Assembly: GCA_054601695.1 (NCBI GenBank)
Contig: BAAHQB010000192.1
Span: forward strand, 1 to 64,000
DNA from: Amorphochlora amoebiformis
Lineage: Eukaryota; Cercozoa; Chlorarachniophyceae
Length of the DNA stretch: 64,000 nucleotides
Direction of reading: 5' to 3'
The notes beneath the pieces were generated by a model that saw only the letters and a list, made by a program, of their open reading frames with translations, made no database searches and was not told the origin of the DNA. Shown here piece by piece: positions 41,664 to 63,270 of the stretch. Made by a program: the position numbers and the translations under genes. The stretch's first letter is position 1. Each line of letters starts with the position of its first letter.

Positions 41664-43023
41664 ATGGATCCGAACGTCGCTGACCTCGTCAACGCCTGCA
41701 CGGCGATAGAAAGTTCCCTCATGAATGAAGTCAAAGGTTTAGCATCCGACGACGATCTCAAGCGCCTCAACAAGTACCAAGTTCTTTCCTTGGTGCATCT
41801 ATTTGTCTGAATCTTGACGACATAATTATGATTGTCTCAGGCTCCGCGGTGTCGGTAAGGATCCCGAGGACGTTCTGATCCAGTTTAAGGCCGGTATGGA
41901 ACAACTTAAGTCTACGAACATGGACGTCTGCTCCCGTGCAGAGTTGAACGGGGCGAGCTCTTCAGTCGACAAGACGATAAAAAACCTCAAGTTTGCCAAG
42001 CAACAGAAGAAGCTCATTGGATCGCTACTTGACCAACTAGACGAGGATACGGCTCTAGACCTTCTCTTCATGTGCGACAATACGGGTTCCATGAAAAGCC
42101 ATGTAGACTCGGTACGCAACTTCATTGACGGAGTGGTCAAGTATCTGGAGGCCAACATGCAGGGACTTAAGATTCGTCTCGCCTATGTTGGTTATCGCGA
42201 GATTGGAGACCATCCTCAATTCGAGACTTTGGACTTTTCAGCAGACGTTGGTGGTTTTAAAGAATTTCTCAAGAATGTTCAATTCTTCGGAGGCGGTAGT
42301 CCCCTGGCGGACATCGAGGGCGGTGTAAATAGAGCCTTGGATCTCGACTGGACTAGCGAAGCCAGCCAGCTTATTCACATTGCCGATTACCCCACTCATG
42401 GACTCAAGTACCACTCTGGACTTTATGACGCCTATCCAAAAGGCAACCCCAACGGGCTCGTGCTTGGCAAGCTCCTTAAGAACCTTCGGGAGCGAGGGGT
42501 GAACTATGGCTTCTGCCATATCACAGAGCACACCAAAAAAATGGTCAAGGTCTTAAATTCAGAACTCGGAGAGCCGGGAGACGAGAGGTACATCAAGGAA
42601 TACTCGCTTGTAAAGCCTGAGGACATCAAGACGGTCTCTTTACTTGCCACTACATCCCTTGTCAGCAAGTCGTTTACCAAGACAGCACGCGTTGGAAAGT
42701 CGGGTCCTCTTCCAGAAATAAAGCTCTACAAGGATAGACCGGTCTACAAAGATCTACCCGAGCTCGGAGGTTACAAATACGACGTCGAGCCTCCGCAAAC
42801 GTTGTCCGACATCAAAGCTCCACTTCCACGCAAAGCGGGACTTAGAGTCTCTGTGAGAATTGCAGAGAACCCGTTTGCGAAAGGAGGATGTAGGGCAGCT
42901 TTCTACGGCACCATTGACGACGTTCGAGTGGTTTTCAAGCTAGATTTCCGTCCCAAGAAAGGAGTATCCAAAGGTATTAACCCTAGCCATACGTACACAT
43001 TTCTTAGCATTCATAATAATACG

Positions 43024-43054
<31 letters not shown>

Positions 43055-43229
43055 ACATAATATGTATATATATATTATATTATCGATGTATGTATATATA
43101 AGTATTTATATTACATGTAATATATACTATTACATATTGGTTAGGGTTAGTACTTCGTATGGATATATAAATATATGTACTATCACGCACACACGCGTGT
43201 ATATATAAATATATGTACTATCACACTTT

Positions 43230-43282
<53 letters not shown>

Positions 43283-43340
43283 ATTATGTACATACATACA
43301 TTATAGTATGTCTATAATGTTACTACAAAAAGGAATCCTA

Positions 43341-43380
<40 letters not shown>

Positions 43381-43405
43381 ATAATATATGATATGAACAA
43401 CTAAT

Positions 43406-43442
<37 letters not shown>

Positions 43443-43513
43443 GTATATATATACCTATATATATATATTGTATACATAATATACCTATATATATATATTG
43501 TTGACAAATGAGC

Positions 43514-43554
<41 letters not shown>

Positions 43555-44241
43555 GATATATAATATATTATATTGTGTTTATATACATGATATGATATCG
43601 AACATAACATAGACATCCCAATATTCAGGCGGGGTGGATACGAAAGGTCTTGAGGGTCAAGCAATCGCCAGGTTCCTTGCTAAGAAGTTTTGCGACGAGA
43701 ACAAGGGGAAGAGAATTGAGTTCATCCCGACTTCTATCGTGGTCTTGGACGACGGTCGAGTTCTGTACTCGGAGGCTGAACTGAAGGGAAATTGGGTAAG
43801 ACAGTATTGTAACATGAACTATTGTATACCTGTGATGACCGCGACAATTGCGCTTAGATAAAGTTTTGCAACAACCACAAGAACTGGAGTCTCGCCACTT
43901 TTAGCAAGACTGTTGCCAGTTTTCTGGTGTGGAGCTACGAAGTCACCAACGGCTATATCATGGTGTCGGATCTGCAGGGCGTGGTCGACTCCAATTCACT
44001 GGAGGGCGGAAGAAAGGGATACCGTCTTACCGATCCAGCTGTTCTGTGCAAAGATATGAAGCGATTTCAGCCTACCAATACCGGAGAGATGGGGATGAAG
44101 CGACTGATAGCCTCTTTGGTCCATCGAACTCAGGCTTCCACTGCGACCAGACCCAATGGTTCAGCAAATGCCTCTTGTCCGGGCAAGTCAAAAGTCGCGG
44201 GCAATATCGGTGATAGCTTTCAACTCGTATCTGTCGATTGA
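41664..44241 (+). CDS. vWA-domain alpha-kinase (VwkA type)
   Basis: Exons 41664-41773, 41841-42973, 43629-43795 and 43858-44241 are in phase (1794 nt, 597 residues). After an N-terminal helical region, a von Willebrand A domain spans about residues 120-310, with a MIDAS start read as LLFMCDNTGSM (canonical DxSGSM; here DNTGS). The C-terminal alpha-kinase domain spans about 375-590: IAENPFAKGGCRAAFYG, a candidate ATP lysine in VVFKLDF, ELKGNW-IKFCNN, MVSDLQG, LTDPAV and the Gly-rich loop TNTGEMGM. This order matches Dictyostelium VwkA and fungal relatives, which are atypical Ser/Thr kinases. The usual HxCxxxC zinc motif after the Gly-rich loop is not seen in frame. Intron 2 is 655 bp, mostly (AT)n; introns 1 and 3 are 67 and 62 nt. 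Confidence 0.9.
43020..43615. repeat. (AT)n block, intron 2 of alpha-kinase gene
   Basis: AT arrays with short unique spacers. The phrases AATATATGTACTATCACAC and ACCTATATATATATATTGT each occur twice. Confidence 0.94.
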
Positions 44242-44404
44242 ACATAGTCTCGCTCCCACACTACATGCGTATACTGCGTATGCAAGTATTAGTTTGTTGA
44301 CAAGCCTATGTAAACTCTGTATGATTGAATGTAATGTGCACACTCTCAAGTTACTGGATTGTTATTACGTACACGATACATAATGATATATATTACATGC
44401 ATCC

Positions 44405-44453
<49 letters not shown>

Positions 44454-44482
44454 CAATGTTATACAATGCATGTGTATATATA

Positions 44483-44559
<77 letters not shown>

Positions 44560-44575
44560 GAATTTTATACAATGC

Positions 44576-44642
<67 letters not shown>
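44405..44642. repeat. (AT)n block
   Basis: AT dinucleotides. The segment TTTATACAATGCATGTATAT occurs twice. Confidence 0.95.
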
Positions 44643-44646
<4 letters not shown>

Positions 44647-44649
44647 GCA

Positions 44650-45990
44650 CATATTACACATGACGTCAAGTACGTATGTCACATGCTAGCCGTGACGTGC
44701 ATGATATGGATATGCCGCAAACTGCATTAATATTGTACACTTAACTAGCTGCCTGGTGTACATTCTCTTACAAGTAGTAAACTCCTATGTACACATTTAC
44801 ACGTCCATCATCTAGATTCTAGACTATGCAATGCATAGCATACCGTAGGCTACATGATATATATATATCACTGCTTACAACTTAAACACGTACTTGATAA
44901 CGGGAAACATGTCAAGCACGTACCGATGTACTTGGGACTTACGAATGAAACGTCATGTATTATCGGCCATGTGTGTGAAATCAAGCTGGAAACCATTATA
45001 CACGTCCCGGCGGTGTCCCGCTCTCCAAAAAATATTATGAATAAGTCGGCTTTTAATTCCCCTTTCACGCTGCTCTGCCTGTAGCCACTACAAGTGCAAT
45101 TGTTTACATGTACGTAAATGTACACATACATGTACATTGTACGAGAAGTCACTCTTTGCTGTGCTAGACTGCGTGGGCAGTTCATTAGCACTAAGTTCCC
45201 CACTCTTGAGTGAGTGGTTAAATTAAAACCTATTTGTTTGATCGCTGCTTCGCTGCTATCACTCACTGAATACTTGAACCGTGAAGTTTTATGTGTACGT
45301 ATATACGTACAATGAGTGTACAATTGTACTAACTAGACTAACTTGCACCTTTAAAATCGAACTCATGAAAATGTTTTTTAATCTAAAAGTAATGGAAAAT
45401 GATGACAAGTAACTGAGATGATGTCGAGATACTGGCATATATTCTAGATTGCTGAGATATGGCCATGGTCATCGTGCCTCTCCACAGTTATTATAATTCT
45501 AGACTTATATATCTGCTCGTGCATCATGTCACAATTGTAATTTGTAAATCCGGCATACTACTAGTAATAGTACTTACCTAGTTACGTACGTTCCTACTAA
45601 AATAAGGCTGATCATATTTCTCGGTCAAAGAACTACAAACTCGTCTTTTTTAAATGCATATCTTTCGCTACCACGGGCTGCCGTCGTTCGAACGAGCGCT
45701 AGCTCTCCCAGTAACTTGGCGAAGACTTATACTAGCCCTGGACTTACGGTTGTTTCCTCGGGCTCATCGTAGGCCTTTCCGAGCGGTTGAATCGGTTGAA
45801 TCAGCCGAATCTATTCCCGTTACATGCCGTAACTCCACCACGTCCAAATCTAACATTCCTGTTGTTATCACATACATGTATGTAAATGTATGTACATGTA
45901 CATATCTCTTCCTGTTGAATCTGATTATGCTGTCACAACTGGAAAAATACCCTCAACTGCAAACACACATGCGAATATTATAGTTATGTA
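44650..45990. other. Unique intergenic DNA
   Basis: Non-repetitive sequence with CTAG-containing words (CTAGATTCTAG, ACTAGTAATAG) and several ACGTACGT palindromes. Open frames at 44868-45323 (-) and 45654-45983 (+) lack splice partners, domains or neighbours that would support them. No gene is claimed. Confidence 0.5.
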
Positions 45991-45999
45991 CACGTATAT

Positions 46000-46555
<556 letters not shown>

Positions 46556-46563
46556 AATAGGTA

Positions 46564-46870
46564 GACGGTTAAGGTTAAGGTTAGGGTTAGGGTTAGGGTA
46601 AGGGTTAGGGTTTAGTATGTCTGCCCATGTTAGGGTTAAGGTTGGATTTAAGCATGTCAGTCTCTCTTATCGCTTTCCATATTTCTTCTCTCAGCCTATA
46701 TACAACCCTAACTTGAATTCAACTCTAATCCTAACCCTAAACCTCACCTGAAGCTTCGCTAGCCTAACTAGTACTTAAGTCTAATCCTAACCCTAATCCT
46801 CATCTGAAGCTTCAGTAGCCAAACTAGTACTTAAGTCTAATCCTAACCCTAATCCTCACCTTACCCTTCA
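46564..46870. repeat. Interstitial telomere-like repeats, inverted pair
   Basis: At 46570-46613 the sequence reads GGTTAAGGTTAGGGTTAGGG and continues (G-strand). From 46725 to 46865 CCTAACCCTAA motifs appear in the opposite orientation, inside a 56-57 bp tandem unit (CTTAAGTCTAATCCTAACCC, then TAATCCTCA) present about three times. Confidence 0.75.
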
Positions 46871-46890
46871 TATATATACATGTATATAAG

Positions 46891-46923
<33 letters not shown>

Positions 46924-47067
46924 TATTTATATAGCATATATATACATATATATTAGATATATATATATATATATATATATATACATTTATGTATATGTAC
47001 ATATATATATATATATATAGATGTATACATATGTGTTTACAATGTTAAATCTTATCTTATATTATTC

Positions 47068-47244
47068 TTAAATGCTAGTACCAGCTTTTTCCAGCGATTG
47101 GTGATAGTTACACGTGTCGCTGTTAAGGTTTTTCACCAGGTACAGGTGAAGGTGATTGTTCTCATTGTGATTCTCATTCTTCTTGCTCTTCACCACCTCT
47201 ATCCCTTTCTCGCTCTCATTCTTATTCTTCTTCCCATCGGACAT
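47068..47244 (-). CDS. Unassigned Lys/Asn-rich open frame, 58 codons
   Basis: MSDGKKNKNESEKGIEVVKS followed by KKNENHNENNHL and SLEKAGTSI, ending in TAA. Composition is low complexity and the flanks are (AT)n. It could be a terminal exon or chance. Confidence 0.15.
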   Translation of the reverse strand: MSDGKKNKNESEKGIEVVKSKKNENHNENNHLHLYLVKNLNSDTCNYHQSLEKAGTSI

Positions 47245-47399
47245 CCTAACATTTATTTTACTTTTCAAAATATGTACATCTTTATGTTTTACATCTGTAC
47301 AGAGCACAATCGTAATATATACCACACATTACAATGTATTTGTGTATGTATATATGTATGTATATGTAAATATGTATCAAAGTATTATGTGTGTGTATA

Positions 47400-47592
47400 A
47401 TATATATATGTATATATATGTATATGTATACATATACACATGTATGAATACATACATATATATATGTATGTATATGTGTATATATATATATATATATTAT
47501 ATATTGATAGGCATAATGCATGTATTGTATATAATTTCATATATACAAAATACTACATATATATATATATATATATAATATGTATATATGGA

Positions 47593-47638
<46 letters not shown>

Positions 47639-47722
47639 ATATATATATTTATTCATATGTAAAAATTTATATATTATATACATACACACATATAAAAAGC
47701 AAAAACGTTTATGTATGTACAC

Positions 47723-47770
<48 letters not shown>

Positions 47771-47790
47771 GTGTATATTTAAATGTGGCA
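47400..47790. repeat. (AT)n block
   Basis: AT and TATG arrays with no coding signal. Confidence 0.94.
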
Positions 47791-47807
47791 ATATAGAATT
47801 GAAAGAT

Positions 47808-48270
47808 GGTGTTGGAGAATTGTATATAGAGAGGTGTAATGCCAGAAATATGTATAGAGATGTGTAATGCCAGAATTGTATATAGAGATGTGCAATACCA
47901 GGATTGTATATAGAGATGTGTAATGCCAGAATTGTATATAGAGATGTGTAATGCCAGAATTGTATATAGAGACGTGTAATGCCAGAATTGTATATAGAGA
48001 TGTGTAATGACAGAATTGTGTATAGAGATGTGTAATGCCAGAATTGTGTATAGAGATGTGTAATGCCAGAATTGTGTATAGAGATGTGTAATACCAAGAT
48101 TGTTTATAGAGATGTGTAATGCCAGAATTGTGTATAGAGATGTGTAATGCCAGAATTGTGTATAGAGATGTGTAATACCAAGATTGTTTATAGAGATATG
48201 TAATGCCAGAATTGTGTATAGAGATGTTTAATGCCAGAAATGTGTATAGAGATGTGTAATGCAAGGATTG
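47808..48270. repeat. 28-bp tandem repeat AGAGATGTGTAATGCCAGAA
   Basis: About 16 copies of a 27-28 bp unit (TATAGAGATGTGTAATGCCA, then GAATTGTG). No gene was found on either side to assign it to an intron. Confidence 0.96.
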
Positions 48271-48359
48271 TAAACCTTGGTTTCAGATGTGCGATAATGT
48301 GATGCTCACTATCGTAAACCTTTGCTCGAGATGTGTGCTCATGTACATGTGTAATAACA

Positions 48360-48705
48360 CTATGCTAGACCCATATAATTCGACTATGATGGACCCATGT
48401 TAGACCCACGCAATGAGACTATGATGGACCCATGTAATGCGACTATGCTAGACCCATGTAATGCGACTATGCTAGACCCATGTGATGCGACTATGCTAGA
48501 CCCATGTAATGCGACTATGCTAGACCCATGTAATGCGACTATGCTAGACCCATGTAATGCAACTATGCTAGACCGATGTAATGCGACTATGCTAGACCCA
48601 TGTAATGCGACTATGCTAGACCCATGTAATGCGAATATGCTAGACCCATGTGATGCGACTATGCTAGACCCATGTGATGCGACTATGCCAGACCAATGAC
48701 TATGC
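48360..48705. repeat. 24-bp tandem repeat GCTAGACCCATGTAATGCGA
   Basis: About 14 copies of a 24-bp unit (ATGCTAGACCCATGTAATGC, then GACT). The open frames over it (Met-Leu-Asp-Pro-Cys-Asn-Ala-Thr) reflect the period being a multiple of three. Confidence 0.96.
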
Positions 48706-49073
48706 TAGACGATGAAACACACGTTTGAACACTCCCAGCATACGGTTGAATAATGCGAGTATGCTAGATCGTTCAAACGAACGTGTTTTACACTGACAGA
48801 ATATACGCGTCTTAAACCAACCTTTACACATTTCACGTTCTTTTGAGATGTGTTATGTATATAAAGTGAGTATCCATGTATATAAGTGCATGTACGTGTT
48901 GAAAACCTTCTTTTCAGATTAAATTCGAGATTTGTGATGCGATTACAAGACGAATATGTTGGCGAAACCTGAATACTACACATGTCTTAATCTACATACA
49001 CCTATATTCATATATAATTTATATATGCACATATACATACACACATATCTTATTGATATACATATTTATATAC

Positions 49074-49117
<44 letters not shown>

Positions 49118-49249
49118 ACAGATGTATGGATGTGAGTATAACATATATGTATACTATATATATATATATGTGTGTGTGTATGTTATATATATATATATAT
49201 ATATATACATGCATGTGAATTTAGCAGTATGATACAAAGGACACGTGTG

Positions 49250-50100
49250 ACTTTACCCCAAGCTCAACGCACGCGTTTCTCATGAACTCCCCAACCGTGA
49301 TATCGTTCCAGTATCCAAACACGCCAGACTTTCGCTCCGACTCACACAGACCCTACCACCCCGAAAAGAAAAAACAAAATAAGTACCCGAATCCAAAGTT
49401 AAGCAACTTCAAGGCCACACACTATCAATACCTTTTTCGGACCCACAATTCTTATAGAAAGCTTCCCCTTTCTCTTGACATCCGCAGCTCCTTGGTTCCA
49501 TCCCAAGCCGTCTGCCATTATTCCAGGAGAATTTCAAGTATGCCTCGGAACCTACAAATGTTACTTTTTCGGCACCTACATTCGGGTGCCCGTGAGGATC
49601 CGGACAAAGGTGGTGAGAGCGTGCTTCTTGCGAGCCTCTGGACTGGACCTTGGAACCAAGCTGCCCTGCTGTTATGCATGTTGCCTATCCGTCTCTCCAG
49701 CGTAAGCGTTACTCTACGCGATATCACGCTATGTCCTCCGAAAGTCACGTCAGCCTCGCAATTCAAAATCCACGCGACGAATCAAGGGGAAAATCCACCC
49801 ATGTAGAGACCAGACGGGAAGGATATATCTCGCAATCGCCTGAGACACAGCATTGGGAGGCCAAGAAGATCGAAGTGGGTTTGCAAAAACCTGGATCGCT
49901 CGAAATACGAAATTGTGGCGTCAAGACGGACGACAAGCAGGGCGCCATTCGCGACGATATTCACGACGAGATTCACGACAAGGTTGACTCTGTACACGAA
50001 TTCTTTTTTCCGCCACATTTGCTTTTTCTCGGGCCTTTGGTAGAGGAACCGGAAGAATACCGCGTTCTTCATCGAGACGCTCTGTGACATTACGGAATGT
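49250..50100. other. Non-repetitive island with overlapping open frames
   Basis: GC-richer unique DNA with long open frames on both strands. + frames include EFQVCLGTYKCYFFGTYIRV and KIEVGLQKPGSLEIRNCG. - frames include EKVTFVGSEAYLKFSWNNGR and EADVTFGGHSVISRR. Exonic sequence is likely, but I could not settle strand or splice sites. Confidence 0.4.
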
Positions 50101-50136
50101 CACGTCTTGATGGTAGATTTTTCGTTTGTGTGGTAG

Positions 50137-52156
<2,020 letters not shown>

Positions 52157-52426
52157 GTAAAAATGTGTGACAATAACCCTACACTCCCTGCCTCCAAAGC
52201 AACCACTGCCGACGTAAACAAGACTGCTCGAGCCCTCGCTAATCACCATCCATCCCCGCTGTACACGGCCGAGCTCAACCCCCGAACAGCAATAGAGCCA
52301 GGTGAACCCTACAATAACAAAATCAACAAACTAGGCTAACCCTTGCCAAAGGGACAGAAACGTGCAAGTTGTATCTCTCCGTTGTCTCTCAAATTCACTC
52401 AAAATTTAATATCATCTCATCAGCCT

Positions 52427-52482
<56 letters not shown>

Positions 52483-52485
52483 CAG

Positions 52486-52525
<40 letters not shown>

Positions 52526-52625
52526 CTCTATGTAATTACGAATATTAGCAGTATACTTTTACACACATATATGTATTATCTATATATATATATATATGTT
52601 TATATATAACATATATATGTACATG

Positions 52626-52661
<36 letters not shown>

Positions 52662-52791
52662 ATGTATAATAAGTATAATAATGACAGAATATACTATTTT
52701 TAATATAATATATATGTATATATTCATATACATGTCTACAGATAAATGGGTTGCATATCTATACATGATATATATATATATATATATACAT

Positions 52792-52833
<42 letters not shown>

Positions 52834-52900
52834 TAATTTTATAACGTAAATAAAGGCAATATCTCCAAAGCATGGCAACAAGCTTCGTTGCGATGTTGGC
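52157..52900. other. No gene seen; (AT)n at 52430-52860
   Basis: The first 270 bp are unique and continue the open frame of the preceding candidate exon to a stop at 52339. The rest is (AT)n with short unique spacers. Confidence 0.6.
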
Positions 52901-52909
52901 ACAAATCTC

Positions 52910-53300
52910 CCAGAGATACCGACACCAACACCAACAATGCTCTCAACGATACCAACACCAACACATATACCAACACGACTACCAAAACCGATACCAACGC
53001 GACTACCAACAACGATACCAACTATACCAACAACAATACCAACGATACCAACAACAATACCAACAACAATACCAACAACAATACCAACACTACAAAGAAC
53101 GATACCAACAACGATACCAATAACAATATCAACGATACCAACAACACTACCAACAAAATCAATACCGCTACCAACACTACCAACACTACCAACACTAACA
53201 ACACTATCAACAACACCAACACCACCAACACCAACACACCCAATACCAACACCAATACCAACACCAATACCAACAACGTTACCACCAGCAGTACCAATAA
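52910..53300. repeat. ACCAACAACAATACCAACA trinucleotide-like array
   Basis: Units of ACCAACA and ATACCAACAAC, with 6, 9 and 12-bp periodicities. Every frame is open on both strands (Asn/Thr, Ile-Pro-Thr, Val-Leu or Gly-Val-Val), so no protein is claimed. Confidence 0.9.
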
Positions 53301-53514
53301 CAGTATCGATAGCAAAAAAAATAACAGTACCGAGAACAAAACAAACAAGCATCCCAATAACAACAATAGCTGTACAAATTCGATGAACAATAGCACAAAG
53401 CATACCATTGATAAGGCTTCGAGCATCACTCCAGACAATGCTTCGACCAACACTCCACCACAACCGCAGAAGCCTTTACACCAACGATACCCAACCAACG
53501 AGGACAGGTAGTCC

Positions 53515-53576
53515 TAGCCCTAGCCCTAGCCCTAGCCCTAGCCCTAGCCCTAGCCCTAGCCCTAGCCCTAGCCCTA
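53515..53576. repeat. (CCCTAG)n hexamer array
   Basis: About ten perfect CCCTAG hexamers, one base different from the CCCTAA telomere unit and in the same orientation. It is followed by degenerate GTGGCTGTG repeats to about 53645. Confidence 0.95.
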
Positions 53577-53699
53577 TGCCTGTGGGTGTGGCTGTGGCTT
53601 TGGCTGTGGTGTGCCAGTGGCTGTGGCTGTGCGTATGCCTATGGCTCATGGTACATTATTAGCACATTATCATAATACGTGATTAGCAGAAATACATGA

Positions 53700-53890
53700 G
53701 TGTGGTGTGATGAGTGTGGCGTTTGTTCGAAACGCATCATTATGGTGTATGAGTGACTGTGGTGTTTGTTCGAAACACATGAATGATTGTGGTGTTTGTT
53801 CGAAACACATGAATGATTGTGGTGTTTGTTCGAAACACATGAATGATTGTGGTGTTTGTTCGAAACACATGAATGATTGTGGTGTATTAG
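53700..53890. repeat. 30-bp tandem repeat TGATTGTGGTGTTTGTTCGA
   Basis: Six copies of a 30-bp unit (TGATTGTGGTGTTTGTTCGA, then AACACATGAA). The following island (CACGGAGGAATTTCTTCTGC) may be an exon on + but is too short to call. Confidence 0.93.
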
Positions 53891-53983
53891 TAGCACGGAG
53901 GAATTTCTTCTGCTGGCCATCTCTTGTGGGGATACGGACAGGGGTATAAATATACATATACACACCGATATATAGATATATAT

Positions 53984-54038
<55 letters not shown>

Positions 54039-54155
54039 ATACATATATATACACACAATATATATATATATATATACATATATATATGTATTTATATTAC
54101 ATCTATGTATACATGTATGTACATTATATATACATATGTATGTATATGTATACAT

Positions 54156-54202
<47 letters not shown>

Positions 54203-54229
54203 GTATATACTAATGATAGTGTTGATGGT

Positions 54230-61647
<7,418 letters not shown>

Positions 61648-62310
61648 CGACATACATCACTATAAACCACATTCACATATCCTCAATCAGACCACATTGT
61701 CAACACGTACGTATAGGTGCATGCGATGTGTTCTCAAACCTCTCATATTTCGGAGGATGTTCATTTATGTAGTTTATACTAGCTATAGGCCGGGGGCGAA
61801 TACTAGAAATAATGGATGAACGTGAAATGGATGTATGTATCTACTGTAGCCTCTTATTTGGTATTGTACTAGTTATAGGCCGCTTACCCGTGCGCTTGTG
61901 GATTAATCTAATTTTGTACATGTATTGCGATATTAGCGTCATATTATTGTTAATTGATCGAATTGATCTAGCTGATAGTACCGTGATATTGTTCACTTAA
62001 ATTCACAATTATCATACAATGATTATCAAATGATTAGTAACTTAAGCGTACTTCACTCATGTATTATACTGCGTTTACTATTACATTACTAAAATTTTAT
62101 AATGCAATTACAATTTTACGATTATTCAATTAATATTATTGAAAAATACATTGCCTAGTCACAATGATACGTGTAATACGCCTAATGGTGCCTCATGATG
62201 ACAAACAATTGCCTGACTCATGATATACCATGCTCGTATACACATAATACATATCATATCATTCATACTGAGTCAGGACCAATATCGATTTTGGTCATTT
62301 TCATCAATAT
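61648..62310. other. Intergenic, no gene seen
   Basis: Unique sequence downstream of the zinc-cluster gene, AT-rich from about 61980. The phrase ACTAGCTATAGGCCG and its variant ACTAGTTATAGGCCG occur 92 bp apart (61778 and 61870). A short open frame at 61812-62000 encodes hydrophobic residues but has no other support. Confidence 0.55.
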
Positions 62311-62314
62311 CCAG

Positions 62315-62935
62315 ACCGTATCATGCGTGCGTATGCATGTATACGTACGTACATGTACATGTGGTTACTAGTAGTAGTACAAGTTATGTTAGCGTACATG
62401 CTCTAAATTAATTAGAGGGTATATATCGCAGATGCATACGTACGCATACGTAATGATACTACGTACAAATACAACTAGTACGCATGCATGATACGTACGT
62501 ACATGTACATGTGGTTACTAGTCATAGTATAAGTTATGTCAGGATACATGTTCTAAATTAGAGGGTATATACCGCACATGCATACGTACGCATACGTAAC
62601 GATACTACGTACAAATACAACTAGTACGCATGCATGATACGTACGTACATGTACATGTGGTTACTAGTAGTAGTACAAGTTATGTTAACATACATGCTCT
62701 AAATTAATTAGAGGGTATATAATCGCACATGCATACGTACGCATACGTAACAATACTACGTACAAATACAACATGCATGATACGTACATACATGTACATG
62801 TGGTTACTAGTAGTAGTATGAGTTATGTTAGCATACATGTTCTAAATTAGTTAGAGGGTATATATCGCACATGTATACATACGCATGCGTAACGATACTA
62901 CGCGTACAAATACAACTAGTACAACTTCAGTCAAG
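62315..62935. repeat. About 150-bp palindrome-rich tandem repeat, four copies
   Basis: Each unit carries ACGTACGTACATGTACATGT, then GGTTACTAGTAGTAGTA, then TAGAGGGTATATATCGCA and CATACGTACGCATACGTAA. Copies begin near 62315, 62485, 62632 and 62775. Many stretches are self-complementary. Confidence 0.93.
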
Positions 62936-62997
62936 TTGCCACGGTGTGCATACCATGATTCGTGCGTTAGTTGATATAATTTAAAAGCACCCGATAC

Positions 62998-63270
62998 AGT
63001 TCGTTATTTTAAAATGATTCTAGAATTTCGAATTATTCGGAATAATGACTATTCGAATTATTAATAGAATTATTCGAATTCGATTTCCTAAACAGAATTT
63101 TCTATTCATTATTCGAATAATGATTACTTAGTAGAATTATTCTGTTATTATTCGTACATATTCGAATATGTAGAATTATTCGACATTATTCAGAATTATT
63201 CGGATTATTCTATTAACTTGAATTTCTGTAGAATAATAAATTTTATAAAATAAATATTATTCTATTTAAA
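62998..63270. repeat. GAATTATTCGAATT inverted-repeat cluster
   Basis: Dense short palindromes built from ATTCGAAT, GAATAATTC and relatives, over about 270 bp. It could fold into alternating hairpins. No terminal inverted repeat or target-site duplication typical of a MITE was confirmed. Confidence 0.7.

Noticed and set aside
44115-44129. A possible 15-nt intron (gtccatcgaactcag) in the alpha-kinase
   Set aside because: Removing it does not change the frame or restore the zinc motif, and other introns here are at least 35 nt.
45654-45983. 109-codon plus-strand frame
   Set aside because: Arg/Leu-rich start but no domain, no splice partners, and it runs into simple TATG sequence.
48397-48699. 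100-codon frame of Met-Leu-Asp-Pro-Cys-Asn-Ala-Thr repeats
   Set aside because: A 24-bp tandem repeat; no start context, domain or splice partner.
52888-53511. Asn/Thr-rich 207-codon protein and its minus-strand Val/Leu-rich partner
   Set aside because: All six frames are open across the ACCAACA array, and no exon signals or conserved flank choose one of them.
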